Shown piece after piece: positions 26,424-34,736 of a DNA stretch of 55,100 bases. The notes under the pieces are model-generated. The model was given only the letters and a program-made list of their open reading frames with translations. It ran no database searches and was not told where the DNA came from. The DNA is from CAZUAQ01 sp964618455 (GTDB taxonomy: Bacteria; Planctomycetota; Phycisphaerae; UBA1845; PWPN01). The position numbers were made by a program, and so were the translations under genes. Position 1 is the first letter of the stretch. Each line of letters starts with the position of its first letter. The DNA lies in contig CAZUAQ010000039.1 of the NCBI GenBank assembly GCA_964618455.1, forward strand, positions 1 to 55,100. Direction: 5' to 3'.

Positions 26424-26513
26424 CACGTCCGTCAGGCTCATTCGGGCGTCAAAGCAGCTCTATCCTGGGCGATTTATTACAGTGACATTTCATTTTACTG
26501 AGCTGCCAGGCGC

Positions 26514-27770
26514 TCAGCGGTCGGAATGCCAGGCGTGGGTCTCGTACCGCTCGGATATGCCGGAGAGGTGCTTGAAGAGGGTTTCCTCGGCGTCGGTGAG
26601 GGGGATGCTGCGGCGGGCCATCATTTTCCGGGCGACGGTGAGGGCGCGGTCGGGGTCGTGCTCGGTGGTGCCGTCCGGCGTGACCCAGGAAAAGGATGCT
26701 ACGAATTTCGGGCAGAATCCGCCATTGGCCACCATGCTTGCGAATCCCATGACCATGCCGGTGGGGAGAAGCTGGCCGATCCCGGTCTTGCAGAAGTCGC
26801 CGAGCGTCGGGCCGACGAACATCCGTCCGGAATCCACGTCACGCCTGTTGATCGGCACGCGCACATGGCCGTAGGTGTTTTTCAGATCGCTCGATACGGT
26901 GTCGGCGCCTAGATTCACCCACTCGGCCACATAGGCGTGCCCGAGGAACCCGTTGTGCTGCTTGTTGCTGAATCCGTGGATGATGCTGCCCTCGACTTCA
27001 CCGCCGATCTTGCAGCGGCGCCCGATGCTCACGCTCGAACGGAGGATGGCGGCAGGTTGGATGAGCGACTCCGGTCCGATGTACGCGGGCCCCTGAATGA
27101 CGGTATGGGGCGAGATGGTGACCTCTTCATCGATGTAGATCGGACCACTCTCGGCATCGAGCACGCAACCCGGGTAGACCCGCGACGAGGGCGCGACGTG
27201 AATCTGCGCGGGGTTCAACAGGTGGACGCCCTGATCGGCGAGTGGGGGCTGGCCGACGCCGACCACCGCCGCCTCCCAATCCTCGCGCAACGCCTGTTCG
27301 TTCGTGTAGATCAAATCCCACGGGTGATGAATCATGCGCGGATTCGCGAAGAAGTCGTGTGAGGGCAGGCCGCCGATGACCTGCTTGAGCAAGCCGCGAT
27401 CCAACATCAGTTCCGGCGTGAGTCGTTCCATCTGCTCACTATGGAGCAGCATGGCCACGGGCACGTCATTCAGCCATTGCACGGCCGGTGCATTCGGCAG
27501 GGGCTGCGGCGCTTCCCCGACAAGCCGCGCGTTGATCAGCAGGAAGCGTTCGCCCTGCGGCAAGGTGTTGACCGGCGCCTGCAGGCGCGCAGCGGCGATG
27601 GCGGCGTAATCGGGGCGGCAGTAGAGGCTCAGCGGCTGATCGGGGAAATGCCGAACCCAGCGATCCCACAATCGCCCGTAGCCGACGCGCAGCTCGGGCA
27701 GAGTCCGCCAATAGACGAGGGGAAGGAGTTGGGGATAGCCCGCATCCTCGAAGATAATCACGCTCAACAT
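26514..27770 (-). CDS. GlmU-like bifunctional sugar nucleotidyltransferase/acetyltransferase (alternative bacterial type)
   Basis: About 418 aa. The N-terminal half is a divergent nucleotidyltransferase-like domain (MLSVIIFEDAGYPQLLPLVY). The C-terminal half is a left-handed beta-helix acyltransferase with hexapeptide-like turns (VYPGCVLDAESGPIYIDEE, VTISPHTVIQGPAYIGPES, GRRCKIGGEVEGSIIHGFSN). The HNGFLGHAYVAEWVNLGADT segment and NTYGHVRVPI are typical of the alternative GlmU family of Bacteroidetes and Planctomycetes. It is presumed to make UDP-GlcNAc from glucosamine-1-phosphate. The classic GlmU pyrophosphorylase signature is not seen, so the first activity is less certain. The ATG at 27770 gives the natural N-terminus; the open frame upstream to 27890 is not family-like. 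Confidence 0.85.
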   Translation of the reverse strand: MLSVIIFEDAGYPQLLPLVYWRTLPELRVGYGRLWDRWVRHFPDQPLSLYCRPDYAAIAAARLQAPVNTLPQGERFLLINARLVGEAPQPLPNAPAVQWLNDVPVAMLLHSEQMERLTPELMLDRGLLKQVIGGLPSHDFFANPRMIHHPWDLIYTNEQALREDWEAAVVGVGQPPLADQGVHLLNPAQIHVAPSSRVYPGCVLDAESGPIYIDEEVTISPHTVIQGPAYIGPESLIQPAAILRSSVSIGRRCKIGGEVEGSIIHGFSNKQHNGFLGHAYVAEWVNLGADTVSSDLKNTYGHVRVPINRRDVDSGRMFVGPTLGDFCKTGIGQLLPTGMVMGFASMVANGGFCPKFVASFSWVTPDGTTEHDPDRALTVARKMMARRSIPLTDAEETLFKHLSGISERYETHAWHSDR

Positions 27771-27890
27771 GCGGCTCGGTCCGTGAGGTGAGATTCGGCA
27801 AAAATGAAATTCTATAGCATCCGGAAACCCGCGATCCGCGGAGTTACCGGGGGTTGAGCAACAAGAAAAGAAGAGACAAGCACCCGCCAT

Positions 27891-28040
27891 ACCGATGGGA
27901 GAGGGTTGACAGAACCTCGCGATCAGGTGGGAAGCTTGTCCTTTTCGGAACCTCCCGCTCGGTGGCGGGTTCGTTCCCCATCAAGGCACCTTGGCCTCCC
28001 TGAGGTCTGCTTTATGGTTCAGCCAATGAAGACTCCCGGT
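27891..28040. ncRNA. Rod-like structured RNA candidate of unknown family
   Basis: About 150 nt between divergent genes folds by eye into one long nested rod. ACC..GGGAG (27891-27901) pairs with CTCCCGGT (28033-28040) and GGTTGA (27904-27909) with TCAGCC (28019-28024). CAGA(A)CCTC (27910-27918) pairs with GAGGTCTG (28002-28009), GGTG (27926-27929) with CACC (27987-27990), and CTTG (27935-27938) with CAAG (27982-27985). GGAAC (27947-27951) pairs with GTTCC (27973-27977), and CCCGC (27954-27958) with GCGGG (27965-27969). Closing stem, internal bubbles and a terminal hairpin give a 6S-RNA-like outline, but I cannot match the conserved 6S bases. The strand is undetermined. No open reading frame fits. 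Confidence 0.55.
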
Positions 28041-28425
28041 CGCATACAGCAGACGGCCAATCTCTTCTTCCTCTAGGGTATATCACGGGCGCGGCCGTTT
28101 TTCCATCCCGAATTGGATGATTTGCGAGATGGATCGGCTTGGCACGCGGGGTGCTGGGACCGTTGGCTTGTGGAGGAGCAGGAGTGCGAAGGTATCCCGA
28201 TTCCACGCAGACAGACAACTGCTTCACCGGGATCGTGCAAACGGAATCGGCGTATTTGCGGGTTTGTCCCATGCAGCCATTCCAGATCGCCATCATATCT
28301 TCGTCGGGATTTTTCGCTATGAGCAGAGTGGTATCTGAGGTAAACTGCCTTACCGTGGCAGGGCCGATCTAAAGGCGTCGAAGTCAAATCGATAAATCGG
28401 AATCTTTCGCTCGAGGGTTTCATCC
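28041..28425. other. Intergenic region with possible plus-strand terminator
   Basis: No supported gene; several overlapping short frames on both strands lack ribosome binding sites and family features. ACGGCC (28053-28058) can pair with GGCCGT (28093-28098), followed by TTTTT at 28098-28102. With a 34-nt loop this is at best a weak terminator, possibly for the structured RNA at 27891-28040 if that RNA is on the plus strand. Confidence 0.35.
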
Positions 28426-29208
28426 ATGGACACGGATCGTTTCGTTCCATCGTCGCGGGGGAGAACTTTGATCGTGCGCTTGTCGGCGTTCTGCATTCTC
28501 TTCGCCACCATCGCCGGCGGTCAGTGTCCCACGCAGGATCTTCAACAGATGGACGGCGATTCCTCGAATGGTGAGCTGTTTCCGATCGATCTGACTCTCG
28601 GCCGGGATGGGCCGTTGTTCGTGAATTTCTCGCAATGCCCCGTCGAGGCGAATGCGGTGACCGGAAGTGGGTTCACCGAGGTCTTCACGACCCCCAGTGT
28701 GAATCCGGACACGATCAGCGCTACCGTCAGCGCTCCCAAATCGACCGACAGTACCGCGACGCTCGGATCCTGCGGGTTGATTGGTAGATACGTGATGCTG
28801 CCGGACGGAAATGGAGCCACCTCACGCACCGGCACGCTGAGTGGTACGTTGGTCATTCGCTCAACACAGGTGGGCGGTACCGCCAGGAATTATCTGTTCA
28901 TGCCGGACGTGACGTTGAACCTTGTCAATACGGACACGGCGGACATCCAAGGGGTGCTGGGGAACTTCGTGATCGAGTACTGCTCCATCGAGACCTTCTG
29001 CACCAACCTGCTTCCCGACGATGGCGCCGGAACCGGGACCGAGACACATTCGTTCGAGTTTCCGGACATCACCTTTGAGGCGGGCCGGGAGTATATCCTC
29101 GGTGTGGGCATCAACGGATCGATCACGTCGTCGAGCGGAATCCCCGATATCGGCGGCAATGTTGAAATCCTCGTCAACCTCGAGGATGTCCAGCTCACCT
29201 TTCAGTAA
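28426..29208 (+). CDS. Exported protein of unknown function
   Basis: A 260-aa protein with an N-terminal signal (TLIVRLSAFCILFATIAGGQC). Cys33 follows AGGQ and could be a lipid attachment site, though the lipobox is atypical. The mature part is beta-strand-rich, with Thr/Ser/Asp/Gly-rich strands (TGTLSGTLVIRSTQVGGTAR) and cysteines in SQCPVE, GSCGLIG, EYCSIETFC. No family recognised. GAGGG about 10 nt before the ATG supports the start. Confidence 0.7.
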   Translation: MDTDRFVPSSRGRTLIVRLSAFCILFATIAGGQCPTQDLQQMDGDSSNGELFPIDLTLGRDGPLFVNFSQCPVEANAVTGSGFTEVFTTPSVNPDTISATVSAPKSTDSTATLGSCGLIGRYVMLPDGNGATSRTGTLSGTLVIRSTQVGGTARNYLFMPDVTLNLVNTDTADIQGVLGNFVIEYCSIETFCTNLLPDDGAGTGTETHSFEFPDITFEAGREYILGVGINGSITSSSGIPDIGGNVEILVNLEDVQLTFQ

Positions 29209-29260
29209 GGGTGATTCCTGAAGAGCCGACCTTTCCACAAAACATCAAAGGCACCTCGGG

Positions 29261-30397
29261 CTATCCTTCGCCGCGTTCGGTGAACATGGTCACGTAAGAG
29301 TCGTAACGTGCCGGATCGATGTCCCCGGATTCGACCGCCGCCATCACGGCGCAGCCGGTTTCGTGGATGTGGACGCAGTCGGGGAATTTGCAGTGCTGCA
29401 CGTGCTCGACGAATTCGATGAAGTGCATTTCCAGCTCCGCGAGCGGCACCATGGCGATGTCCAGCGCGCGGATACCCGGCGTATCGATTACCGCGCCACC
29501 GAACTCGAGAGGCAGCCATCGCGCCGTGGTGGTCGTGTGCCGGCCTTTCTCATTCCAGGAGGAGATCTCCCCGGTGGCAAGGTTGAGCCCCGGTTGAAGG
29601 GCGTTGAGCAATGAGCTTTTCCCGACACCGCTTTGCCCCGCGACGAGCGAAATGCGATCTTTCATGACCGCGCGGACCTGGTCGATGCCTTGTTGCCGAG
29701 CCGCACTGACCTTGAACGCCGGATATCCCAACCGCCGGTAGCGCTCCAGCAGCACATCGACCTCGTCGCCGTCTTCAAGATCGATCTTGTTGACGCAGAT
29801 CACGGATTCCAGACCGCCGGCATGCGCGGCCACCAGGTAGCGATCGAAGAGGTGCGGCTTGAGGTAGGGTTCGGCGGTCGACCCGACAATGATGACCTGA
29901 TCGACGTTCACCGCGATGGTGTGTGTCTTTCGCCCGTCGGAGCGTTTGAGTTCCGTCTTGCGCGGGTGCACCTTTTCAATGACGCCTTCATTCAGCACGC
30001 CTTCGTCATCGGCAATGATCGAGAACGTCACCTGGTCACCCACCGCCACCGGGCTGCGCTCGTCGATTTTCCGCGTGCGAAGAACGCGCCGTACGCTGCA
30101 TGGCCAGACGCGGCCTTCGCCGTCGACGTCGACAAACTGGCCGCGCACCGCCACCACGCGCCCCTCGGCCAGTCGTCCGGCATCCGACGTGGCCTCGAGG
30201 TCGATGTCCGTGACGGTTCGCTTGCGCGAGAGGTCGCCTTTGGCGCGTACGGATTCATGTGAGACGACGTCTTCCGCCGATTCGTTGTGTTCGTCGGGAA
30301 CGTCCCACTGCTTCCGGCGGGCGGGCTTCTGCCGATTGTGTCGGAAGCTCACCCGGGAATCTTTCGAGCCCCCTTTGCCTTTTGAGCGACGACCCAA
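29261..30397 (-). CDS. rsgA: Small ribosomal subunit biogenesis GTPase RsgA
   Basis: A 378-aa circularly permuted GTPase that helps mature the 30S subunit. Order of motifs: basic N-terminal extension (MGRRSKGKGGSKDSR), OB-fold (GRVVAVRGQFVDVDGEGRVW), G4 CVNKIDL, G1 GQSGVGKSSLLNALQP, G3 DTPGIR, then the zinc-binding CKFPDCVHIHETGC. The N-terminal extension of about 65 residues is longer than in E. coli. The start is TTG at 30397, with GGAG 9 nt upstream. Confidence 0.95.
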   Translation of the reverse strand: MGRRSKGKGGSKDSRVSFRHNRQKPARRKQWDVPDEHNESAEDVVSHESVRAKGDLSRKRTVTDIDLEATSDAGRLAEGRVVAVRGQFVDVDGEGRVWPCSVRRVLRTRKIDERSPVAVGDQVTFSIIADDEGVLNEGVIEKVHPRKTELKRSDGRKTHTIAVNVDQVIIVGSTAEPYLKPHLFDRYLVAAHAGGLESVICVNKIDLEDGDEVDVLLERYRRLGYPAFKVSAARQQGIDQVRAVMKDRISLVAGQSGVGKSSLLNALQPGLNLATGEISSWNEKGRHTTTTARWLPLEFGGAVIDTPGIRALDIAMVPLAELEMHFIEFVEHVQHCKFPDCVHIHETGCAVMAAVESGDIDPARYDSYVTMFTERGEG

Positions 30398-30514
30398 GTT
30401 GACGATCTCCTGTCTGAGGGAGTATCCCTGCCTTCATTCGACGGATCCCCTCGATTCTACCCTGAATTCAATCCGGAGGAGCTTCATTTCGCGGGGGTCG
30501 GGCGGTTTTCATTC

Positions 30515-30543
30515 TTGCGTGGTCCCGGATCCGTAGCTACACT
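30515..30543 (+). promoter_or_regulatory. Sigma-70-type promoter of pyrF
   Basis: TTGCGT (30515-30520) and TACACT (30538-30543) with a 17-bp spacer, giving a ~170-nt leader before pyrF. A GGCGGA/TCCGCC hairpin with a 4-nt loop (30553-30568) lies at the start of the predicted transcript. The rest of the 322-bp gap between rsgA and pyrF shows nothing else recognisable. Confidence 0.6.
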
Positions 30544-30719
30544 CGATAAATGGGCGGAGACTTCCGCCGCATCGAAGACGTAAACATCGTAGCTTCCAGC
30601 GCCGAGGCCCATTCCCCCCGGGGTATTTCACGATCGTCCCTCTGGAGCGGTTTGACCCGGATCCGGCGTCGGCCCGTGTCCGTTGATGGAATCAGCCACC
30701 ACGACGAAAGAAGGTTCTT

Positions 30720-31667
30720 GTGTCGAATCACTTTACGGATCGCCTGATCGCCGCCATTCAATCCAAGAAGTCCCCGACCTGTGTGGGCATCGACCCGGTG
30801 TATTCGCGCTTACCGGCCGAGATCAACGAGAACCAGGAACTCAACGACGAGACTGATTCCGAAGTGGCGCTGGATGCCGTGCTGGAGTTCTGCCGCCGGG
30901 TGATCAAGGTTGTGGCCCCGCACGTGGCGGCGGTCAAGATCAACTCCGCCTTTTTCGAGCAGTTCTACTGGGATGGCATCGAGGGCTATTTCGACGTGAT
31001 CCAGGAGGCGGATCGCGCCGGCCTGATCGTCATCGGCGACAGCAAGCGATGCGATATCGGCTCGACGGCGGAAGTTTATGCCCGGGCACAACTCGCCGAG
31101 CCGGCGTACACCAATCTCGACGAACTGACCGGACCCGACGCGGTGACGGTGGTACCGTATGCCGGTCTGGATGGCGTGAAGCCGTTCATCCAGATCGCGC
31201 GCGAGGATGGCAAGGGCGTCTTCTGCTGGGTCCGCGCGAGCAACGAATCGGCGGCGGAGGTTCAGGGCGTGAAGCTCGAATCGGGACAGACCTTTGCCGA
31301 GCACATGGCGGGCCTGGTCCAGACGTGGGCGACCGATGACGGTCTGGTCGGTCAGAGCGGTTATTCGGCGGTCGGCGCGGTCGTGGCGGCGAAGGATCCC
31401 GAAGAGCTCAAACGGCTGCGTGAGATCATGAGCGCGTGCTATTTCCTCGTACCCGGTTACGGCGCCCAGGGCGCGACGGCCGAGGACATCGCCCCGGCCT
31501 TCAAGTCGGACGGCACCGGTGCGCTGGTCACTGCCAGCCGCAGTGTGATCTTCGCCTACGAGGACATGAAGTACATGGAGCGCTGGCCGAGCGAGTGGGA
31601 GCCCTGCGTCGAACAGGCGTGCAAGGACTTCGTGAGCGACGTCACGAAGGTCGCGAACATCAGCTGA
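30720..31667 (+). CDS. pyrF: Orotidine-5'-phosphate decarboxylase (type 2)
   Basis: A 315-aa enzyme of the longer PyrF subfamily that decarboxylates OMP to UMP, the last step of de novo pyrimidine synthesis. Motifs: CVGIDPVYSRLP at the first strand, AAVKINSAFFEQF, and the catalytic DSKRCDIGSTAE with the Lys and Asp pair. VPGYGAQGATAEDI is the phosphate-binding loop. GTG start at 30720 with AAGAAGG 5-6 nt upstream. Confidence 0.96.
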   Translation: MSNHFTDRLIAAIQSKKSPTCVGIDPVYSRLPAEINENQELNDETDSEVALDAVLEFCRRVIKVVAPHVAAVKINSAFFEQFYWDGIEGYFDVIQEADRAGLIVIGDSKRCDIGSTAEVYARAQLAEPAYTNLDELTGPDAVTVVPYAGLDGVKPFIQIAREDGKGVFCWVRASNESAAEVQGVKLESGQTFAEHMAGLVQTWATDDGLVGQSGYSAVGAVVAAKDPEELKRLREIMSACYFLVPGYGAQGATAEDIAPAFKSDGTGALVTASRSVIFAYEDMKYMERWPSEWEPCVEQACKDFVSDVTKVANIS

Positions 31668-31806
31668 TCGCCACTGGCGCGTCGGCCCGGTTTCAGTTTC
31701 CTCGATTTCCCCTCCCCGTTCTTGTCCCGGGACGCCGTGCGCGTACAATCCGTGCGAATCGGGTTCGTGAATCAATCTCAACTTACCGGGCAAGGAGCCA
31801 TCCGCC

Positions 31807-32211
31807 ATGAGCGACATCACACTGGAGCAGGCGCGCGCCGCAGTAACCGCCGGAATCGAAAAGTCCAAGGAAATCGGATGCAAGATGGACATCGCCGTCG
31901 TCGATGCCGGCGCGAATCTCAAGGCCTTCGCGCGGATGGACGGGGCGTGGCTGGGCTCGATCGACATCGCCATCAAGAAGGCGAAGACGGCCCGCTTCTT
32001 CGACATGAACACCGGCGAGATCGGCAAGCTCTCGCAGCCGGGCGGGGCGCTGTTCAACATCGAGCACTCCAACGACGGGCTGATCACCTTCCCCGGTGGG
32101 GTACCGGTCAAGGACGGCCAGGGCACCGTCATCGGCGCGATCGGTGTTTCCGGGGATACCGTGGAGAACGATCACACGGTGGCGGAAGCGGCGCTCAAAG
32201 CGATCTCGTAA
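31807..32211 (+). CDS. GlcG/HbpS (DUF336) family protein
   Basis: A 134-aa protein covering the whole family: TLEQARAAVTAGIEKSKEIG, the core VVDAGANLKAFARMDGAWLGS, then KKAKTARFF and VIGAIGVSGDTVENDH at the C-terminus. Members bind haem or corrinoid-like ligands or accompany diol and glycolate metabolism; the role here is unknown. AAGGAG lies about 10 nt before the ATG. It stands 139 bp after pyrF on the same strand and may share its transcript. Confidence 0.9.
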   Translation: MSDITLEQARAAVTAGIEKSKEIGCKMDIAVVDAGANLKAFARMDGAWLGSIDIAIKKAKTARFFDMNTGEIGKLSQPGGALFNIEHSNDGLITFPGGVPVKDGQGTVIGAIGVSGDTVENDHTVAEAALKAIS

Positions 32212-32281
32212 GTACAACTCCAATGACGAATGATGAACGTGGAGACTTGACGTTCAGATTTCGTTGCGCGCGGGAGAGGTT

Positions 32282-33424
32282 TCACTCTCCCCGCGCGATG
32301 GATTGATACGTCTCGTAAGAAAGCCGCGGCGTAAGGTCATCGTTGCAGAGGCCGAAGTGGTCGTCGCGGCGCGTGACGTCGGTCAGGCCGAGGTACATGG
32401 CCATGCGGACGTAATGGTACTCGGGCGATTGCAGGCGCGTGAGCACTTCCCGCAGCTTTGCCGATTTCGCCGCCTCATCCTCGGTCGACCATCCGTATTC
32501 CCGCAGCCAGATCGGTTTGTGCCCGTCGCCGTGGGCGACCATGATCGCGCGCGTATCGTGAATGGCCTTCCAGTAGAGAGCATCTTCCGTGCCGTAAGGG
32601 TGGATGGCGATGGCGTCGAAAGAGTCGCCCGCGCCCTCCGCGTACAACCCATTAAGATAGGGCCTGGCGTTGACGCCCTGGTGATAGTCGAGGCCGCCGA
32701 CCGTCAGGACCGCGTCCGGATCCTCGGTCTTCATGCTCGCGTACCACGTCTTGAGCCAGCGGGCGTAGAGCGGCCAGGTGTTTTCAGCTTCGTGCCCGTT
32801 GCCGCACCCGTCGTTGACCCAGCTGCAGCCGTTGGGCTCATTCCAGAACTGGTAGTGCTCGATGCGCCCGCGATAGCGTGACGCCACGCGGCGGCAGTAT
32901 TCGACGAACTGGGCCTCGCGCGACTCCGGGGGCGGAAAGCGGTAGCCGCACGCCTTGCCATACTTCTCGACGAGTTCCGGCGGCAACGCCCAGTCGGGCG
33001 TGAGCCCCATGTACGCGAACATGGCCAGCCCGCGCTTCTCCGCCTCGGCCACCTGGTGATCCACATACTCGAAGTACCATTCGCCCTCGCGCGGCTCGAC
33101 GTCGTGCCAAGGTATATTGATCGGCACCGCCGTTGCGCCCATCTCTCGCGCGCGATCCATGCACCGCCCGTCCCAGTCCCATTTCGAATCGTCGCCGGGC
33201 CATGTCCAGTTCGCCCAGATGAGGCCCACGCCGAAGATGTGCCGTGAATAAGTTTCGGCGGTGACCGGCGGTGGGGCGGGGGCTTCCAGTTCGTCGGCCC
33301 GGGCTGTCGGTGGGGCGGACTCGCTGACGACCGGTTCCGGTTTCGTGATCGGCTCCGTCGAGCGGCATCCTATGAACATGAGTGTGGCAATCAGGGCGAG
33401 CGAAATCCAATAACGGCGTAGCAT
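32282..33424 (-). CDS. Glycoside-hydrolase-like lipoprotein (clan GH-A type TIM barrel)
   Basis: A 380-aa protein with a lipoprotein signal (LALIATLMFIGC, Cys20) and a Pro/Ala-rich linker. The barrel carries a likely acid/base glutamate E196 in QFWNEPNG and a likely nucleophile E309 in PIWLREYGWS, the spacing and strand positions of clan A glycosidases such as GH39 or GH5. HPYGTEDALYW precedes the nucleophile strand. The ATG at 33424 has TAAGGAG 7 nt upstream. It starts only 14 nt after the stop codon of the reverse transcriptase gene and in the same direction, so the two are probably co-transcribed; nothing in the protein suggests a retron effector. Confidence 0.83.
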   Translation of the reverse strand: MLRRYWISLALIATLMFIGCRSTEPITKPEPVVSESAPPTARADELEAPAPPPVTAETYSRHIFGVGLIWANWTWPGDDSKWDWDGRCMDRAREMGATAVPINIPWHDVEPREGEWYFEYVDHQVAEAEKRGLAMFAYMGLTPDWALPPELVEKYGKACGYRFPPPESREAQFVEYCRRVASRYRGRIEHYQFWNEPNGCSWVNDGCGNGHEAENTWPLYARWLKTWYASMKTEDPDAVLTVGGLDYHQGVNARPYLNGLYAEGAGDSFDAIAIHPYGTEDALYWKAIHDTRAIMVAHGDGHKPIWLREYGWSTEDEAAKSAKLREVLTRLQSPEYHYVRMAMYLGLTDVTRRDDHFGLCNDDLTPRLSYETYQSIARGE

Positions 33425-33438
33425 GCAGGGGCTCCTTA

Positions 33439-34392
33439 TCAAGTGACGGATTGCGATTGCCGCCGGATCATCTGTTGCAGGGCCCGCCAGCCTTCGAGCT
33501 GCGCGGCGGTCATCGTGGCCTGGCGCCCCATGCGCAGATGATGTTCGATCGCGCGGAGCCGCCGGCGCGTGTCGCGCGGGAGATTCGGCCGATCGTTGAC
33601 CACCAGACCGGTGACCATCTGGCGATCGTGCTTTCGGAAGATGCGCAGCTTGCGATGCTTGTGCATGCGGTAGCCTTCGTCCTCGATGATCGCCTTGGCG
33701 GCATGGATGATATCGTTCGCGCGGGGCTGTTGCCGGGCGAGCGTTGTTCCCTTGGCCGGGTCGTAGCCACGTCCGGGCAAGGCGTCCTGGACTCGCAACG
33801 ACAGCGTGATGTCGTCGGCATACCGCGAATACGACAACCCGCGCCCCTCCGCCAGGGCTGCCAGGCGCGTATCCAGCCGGAAGTTCACGAGGTTGCTCAG
33901 CCGCGGGCTGGTCGGGGCGCCCTGGGGCAGTGAATCTTGATGCGTGCACAGCCGCGTCATTTGTTCCGCCGCCTCCTCGTCGTAACCGATGAAGCGGAAG
34001 TAGCGGCGGATACGATCGGCCTTGATCGACGGGAAGAACGCTTCGAGGTCGAGGCGGATCACCACGTCCTTGCCTGTGTGCGGCAGGGCGTTGGTCACGA
34101 TGGAATGGCCGCGTTCAAAGCCCGTCGCGCAGGGATGGGTCCGAAGGCCGCGGAGCAACCGACGAAGAATCGTGCGTTGGAAATCCTTGAGTACGGCGTT
34201 CGGCGCATGAATGGTCCGCATCCCGCCTTTGCGCTTGGGGATTTCGAACTTCGTGTAAGCGACCTCGATCGAGCGAATACGTGCGACGGTCACGTCGAGC
34301 CGGCGCGCCACGTCGTCCAGCGTGAATCGCGGCGTGGGCGGCGGTTCCTCTCTGGGCTTGCTCGAGAACAGCGATCTGAGGAATCCGAACAT
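33439..34392 (-). CDS. Retron-type reverse transcriptase
   Basis: A 317-aa RNA-directed DNA polymerase. Fingers begin with FEIPKRKGGMRTIHAPN; the palm has VIRLDLEAFFPSI (catalytic D115), LPQGAPTSPRLSNL (QGxxxSP) and YSRYADDITLS (catalytic D193/D194). Two marks point to retrons: SIVTNALPH (NAxxH, residues 101-105) and QMVTGLVVN (VTG, 260-262). QGxxxSP rather than GxxxSQ argues against diversity-generating elements, and no maturase or endonuclease domain is present as in group II introns. Length fits a stand-alone retron RT. The ATG at 34392 is chosen; the frame stays open to 34494, but that extension lies on the hairpin array. No recognised effector gene (ATPase, nuclease, toxin or membrane protein) adjoins it. 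Confidence 0.9.
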   Translation of the reverse strand: MFGFLRSLFSSKPREEPPPTPRFTLDDVARRLDVTVARIRSIEVAYTKFEIPKRKGGMRTIHAPNAVLKDFQRTILRRLLRGLRTHPCATGFERGHSIVTNALPHTGKDVVIRLDLEAFFPSIKADRIRRYFRFIGYDEEAAEQMTRLCTHQDSLPQGAPTSPRLSNLVNFRLDTRLAALAEGRGLSYSRYADDITLSLRVQDALPGRGYDPAKGTTLARQQPRANDIIHAAKAIIEDEGYRMHKHRKLRIFRKHDRQMVTGLVVNDRPNLPRDTRRRLRAIEHHLRMGRQATMTAAQLEGWRALQQMIRRQSQSVT

Positions 34393-34407
34393 ACACAATG
34401 CCTGGAG

Positions 34408-34633
34408 TTGAGGGGGAGCGGGCGCGGCTTTCACCGCGCCCGCGGTGTCTTGCTGAAGAATGCGATTCTTCACACTCGATGCAAAGAGGCGCAATGCCTC
34501 CCGGCTGACGAATCATCAGCCTGCACCCTGCATTGGGGTGCCGCCAAGACGTCCGGATCATCCGTTCATCGGCGTGACATGTCAACGCATGCGCTCGGCG
34601 AAGGGTGATCCAAGGATCCTGCGCCCCCTCCAA
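34408..34633 (-). ncRNA. Hairpin array upstream of the reverse transcriptase: candidate retron msr-msd RNA
   Basis: About 225 nt directly before the RT. Perfect stems in plus coordinates: 34418-34443 (10 bp, GCGGGCGCGG/CCGCGCCCGC, 6-nt loop), 34454-34472 (8 bp, TGAAGAAT/ATTCTTCA, 3-nt loop), 34486-34500 (5 bp, GAGGC/GCCTC), 34503-34521 (6 bp, GGCTGA/TCAGCC), 34523-34541 (6 bp, GCACCC/GGGTGC), plus an imperfect one at 34572-34588. On the minus strand TTGGAGGGGG (34633-34624) can pair with CCCCCTCAA (34416-34408), 9 bp with one bulge, like retron a1/a2 repeats. A possible -10 (GATAAC, 34639-34634) precedes it. The stems are shorter than a typical msd, and no branching-G motif was identified. 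Confidence 0.55.
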
Positions 34634-34665
34634 GTTATCACATGGCAATTGATGGTACTTGAGCA

Positions 34666-34694
34666 TTAAGCCATGGGGCCTCAAGACATACAAT
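34666..34694 (+). promoter_or_regulatory. Sigma-70-type promoter for the 34737 gene
   Basis: TTAAGC (34666-34671) and TACAAT (34689-34694) with a 17-bp spacer; transcription would start near 34701. It faces away from the reverse transcriptase, so the two units diverge within about 60 bp. Confidence 0.55.
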
Positions 34695-34736
34695 GCAGGT
34701 ATTCAGTCACCTCACCCGTTTCGAAGGAGTTTCACC

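Noticed and set aside
27891..28040. Cobalamin riboswitch or SRP RNA as identity of the rod-like element
   Set aside because: A CCCGCCACCG stretch is reminiscent of the B12 element, but the B12 box is absent; the SRP GGAA-loop helix is also absent.
28073..28450. 125-codon minus-strand ORF in the intergenic gap
   Set aside because: No ribosome binding site or family features, and it overlaps the start of the plus-strand gene at 28426.
33439..34392. Diversity-generating retroelement or group II intron
   Set aside because: The RT has QGxxxSP rather than the GxxxSQ motif of diversity-generating RTs, no template/variable repeat pair was seen, and there is no maturase or endonuclease domain or domain V-like RNA.
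34418..34443. 10-bp GC stem as a rho-independent terminator
   Set aside because: No T-run follows on either strand, and the stem sits inside an array leading into the RT gene rather than after a gene.
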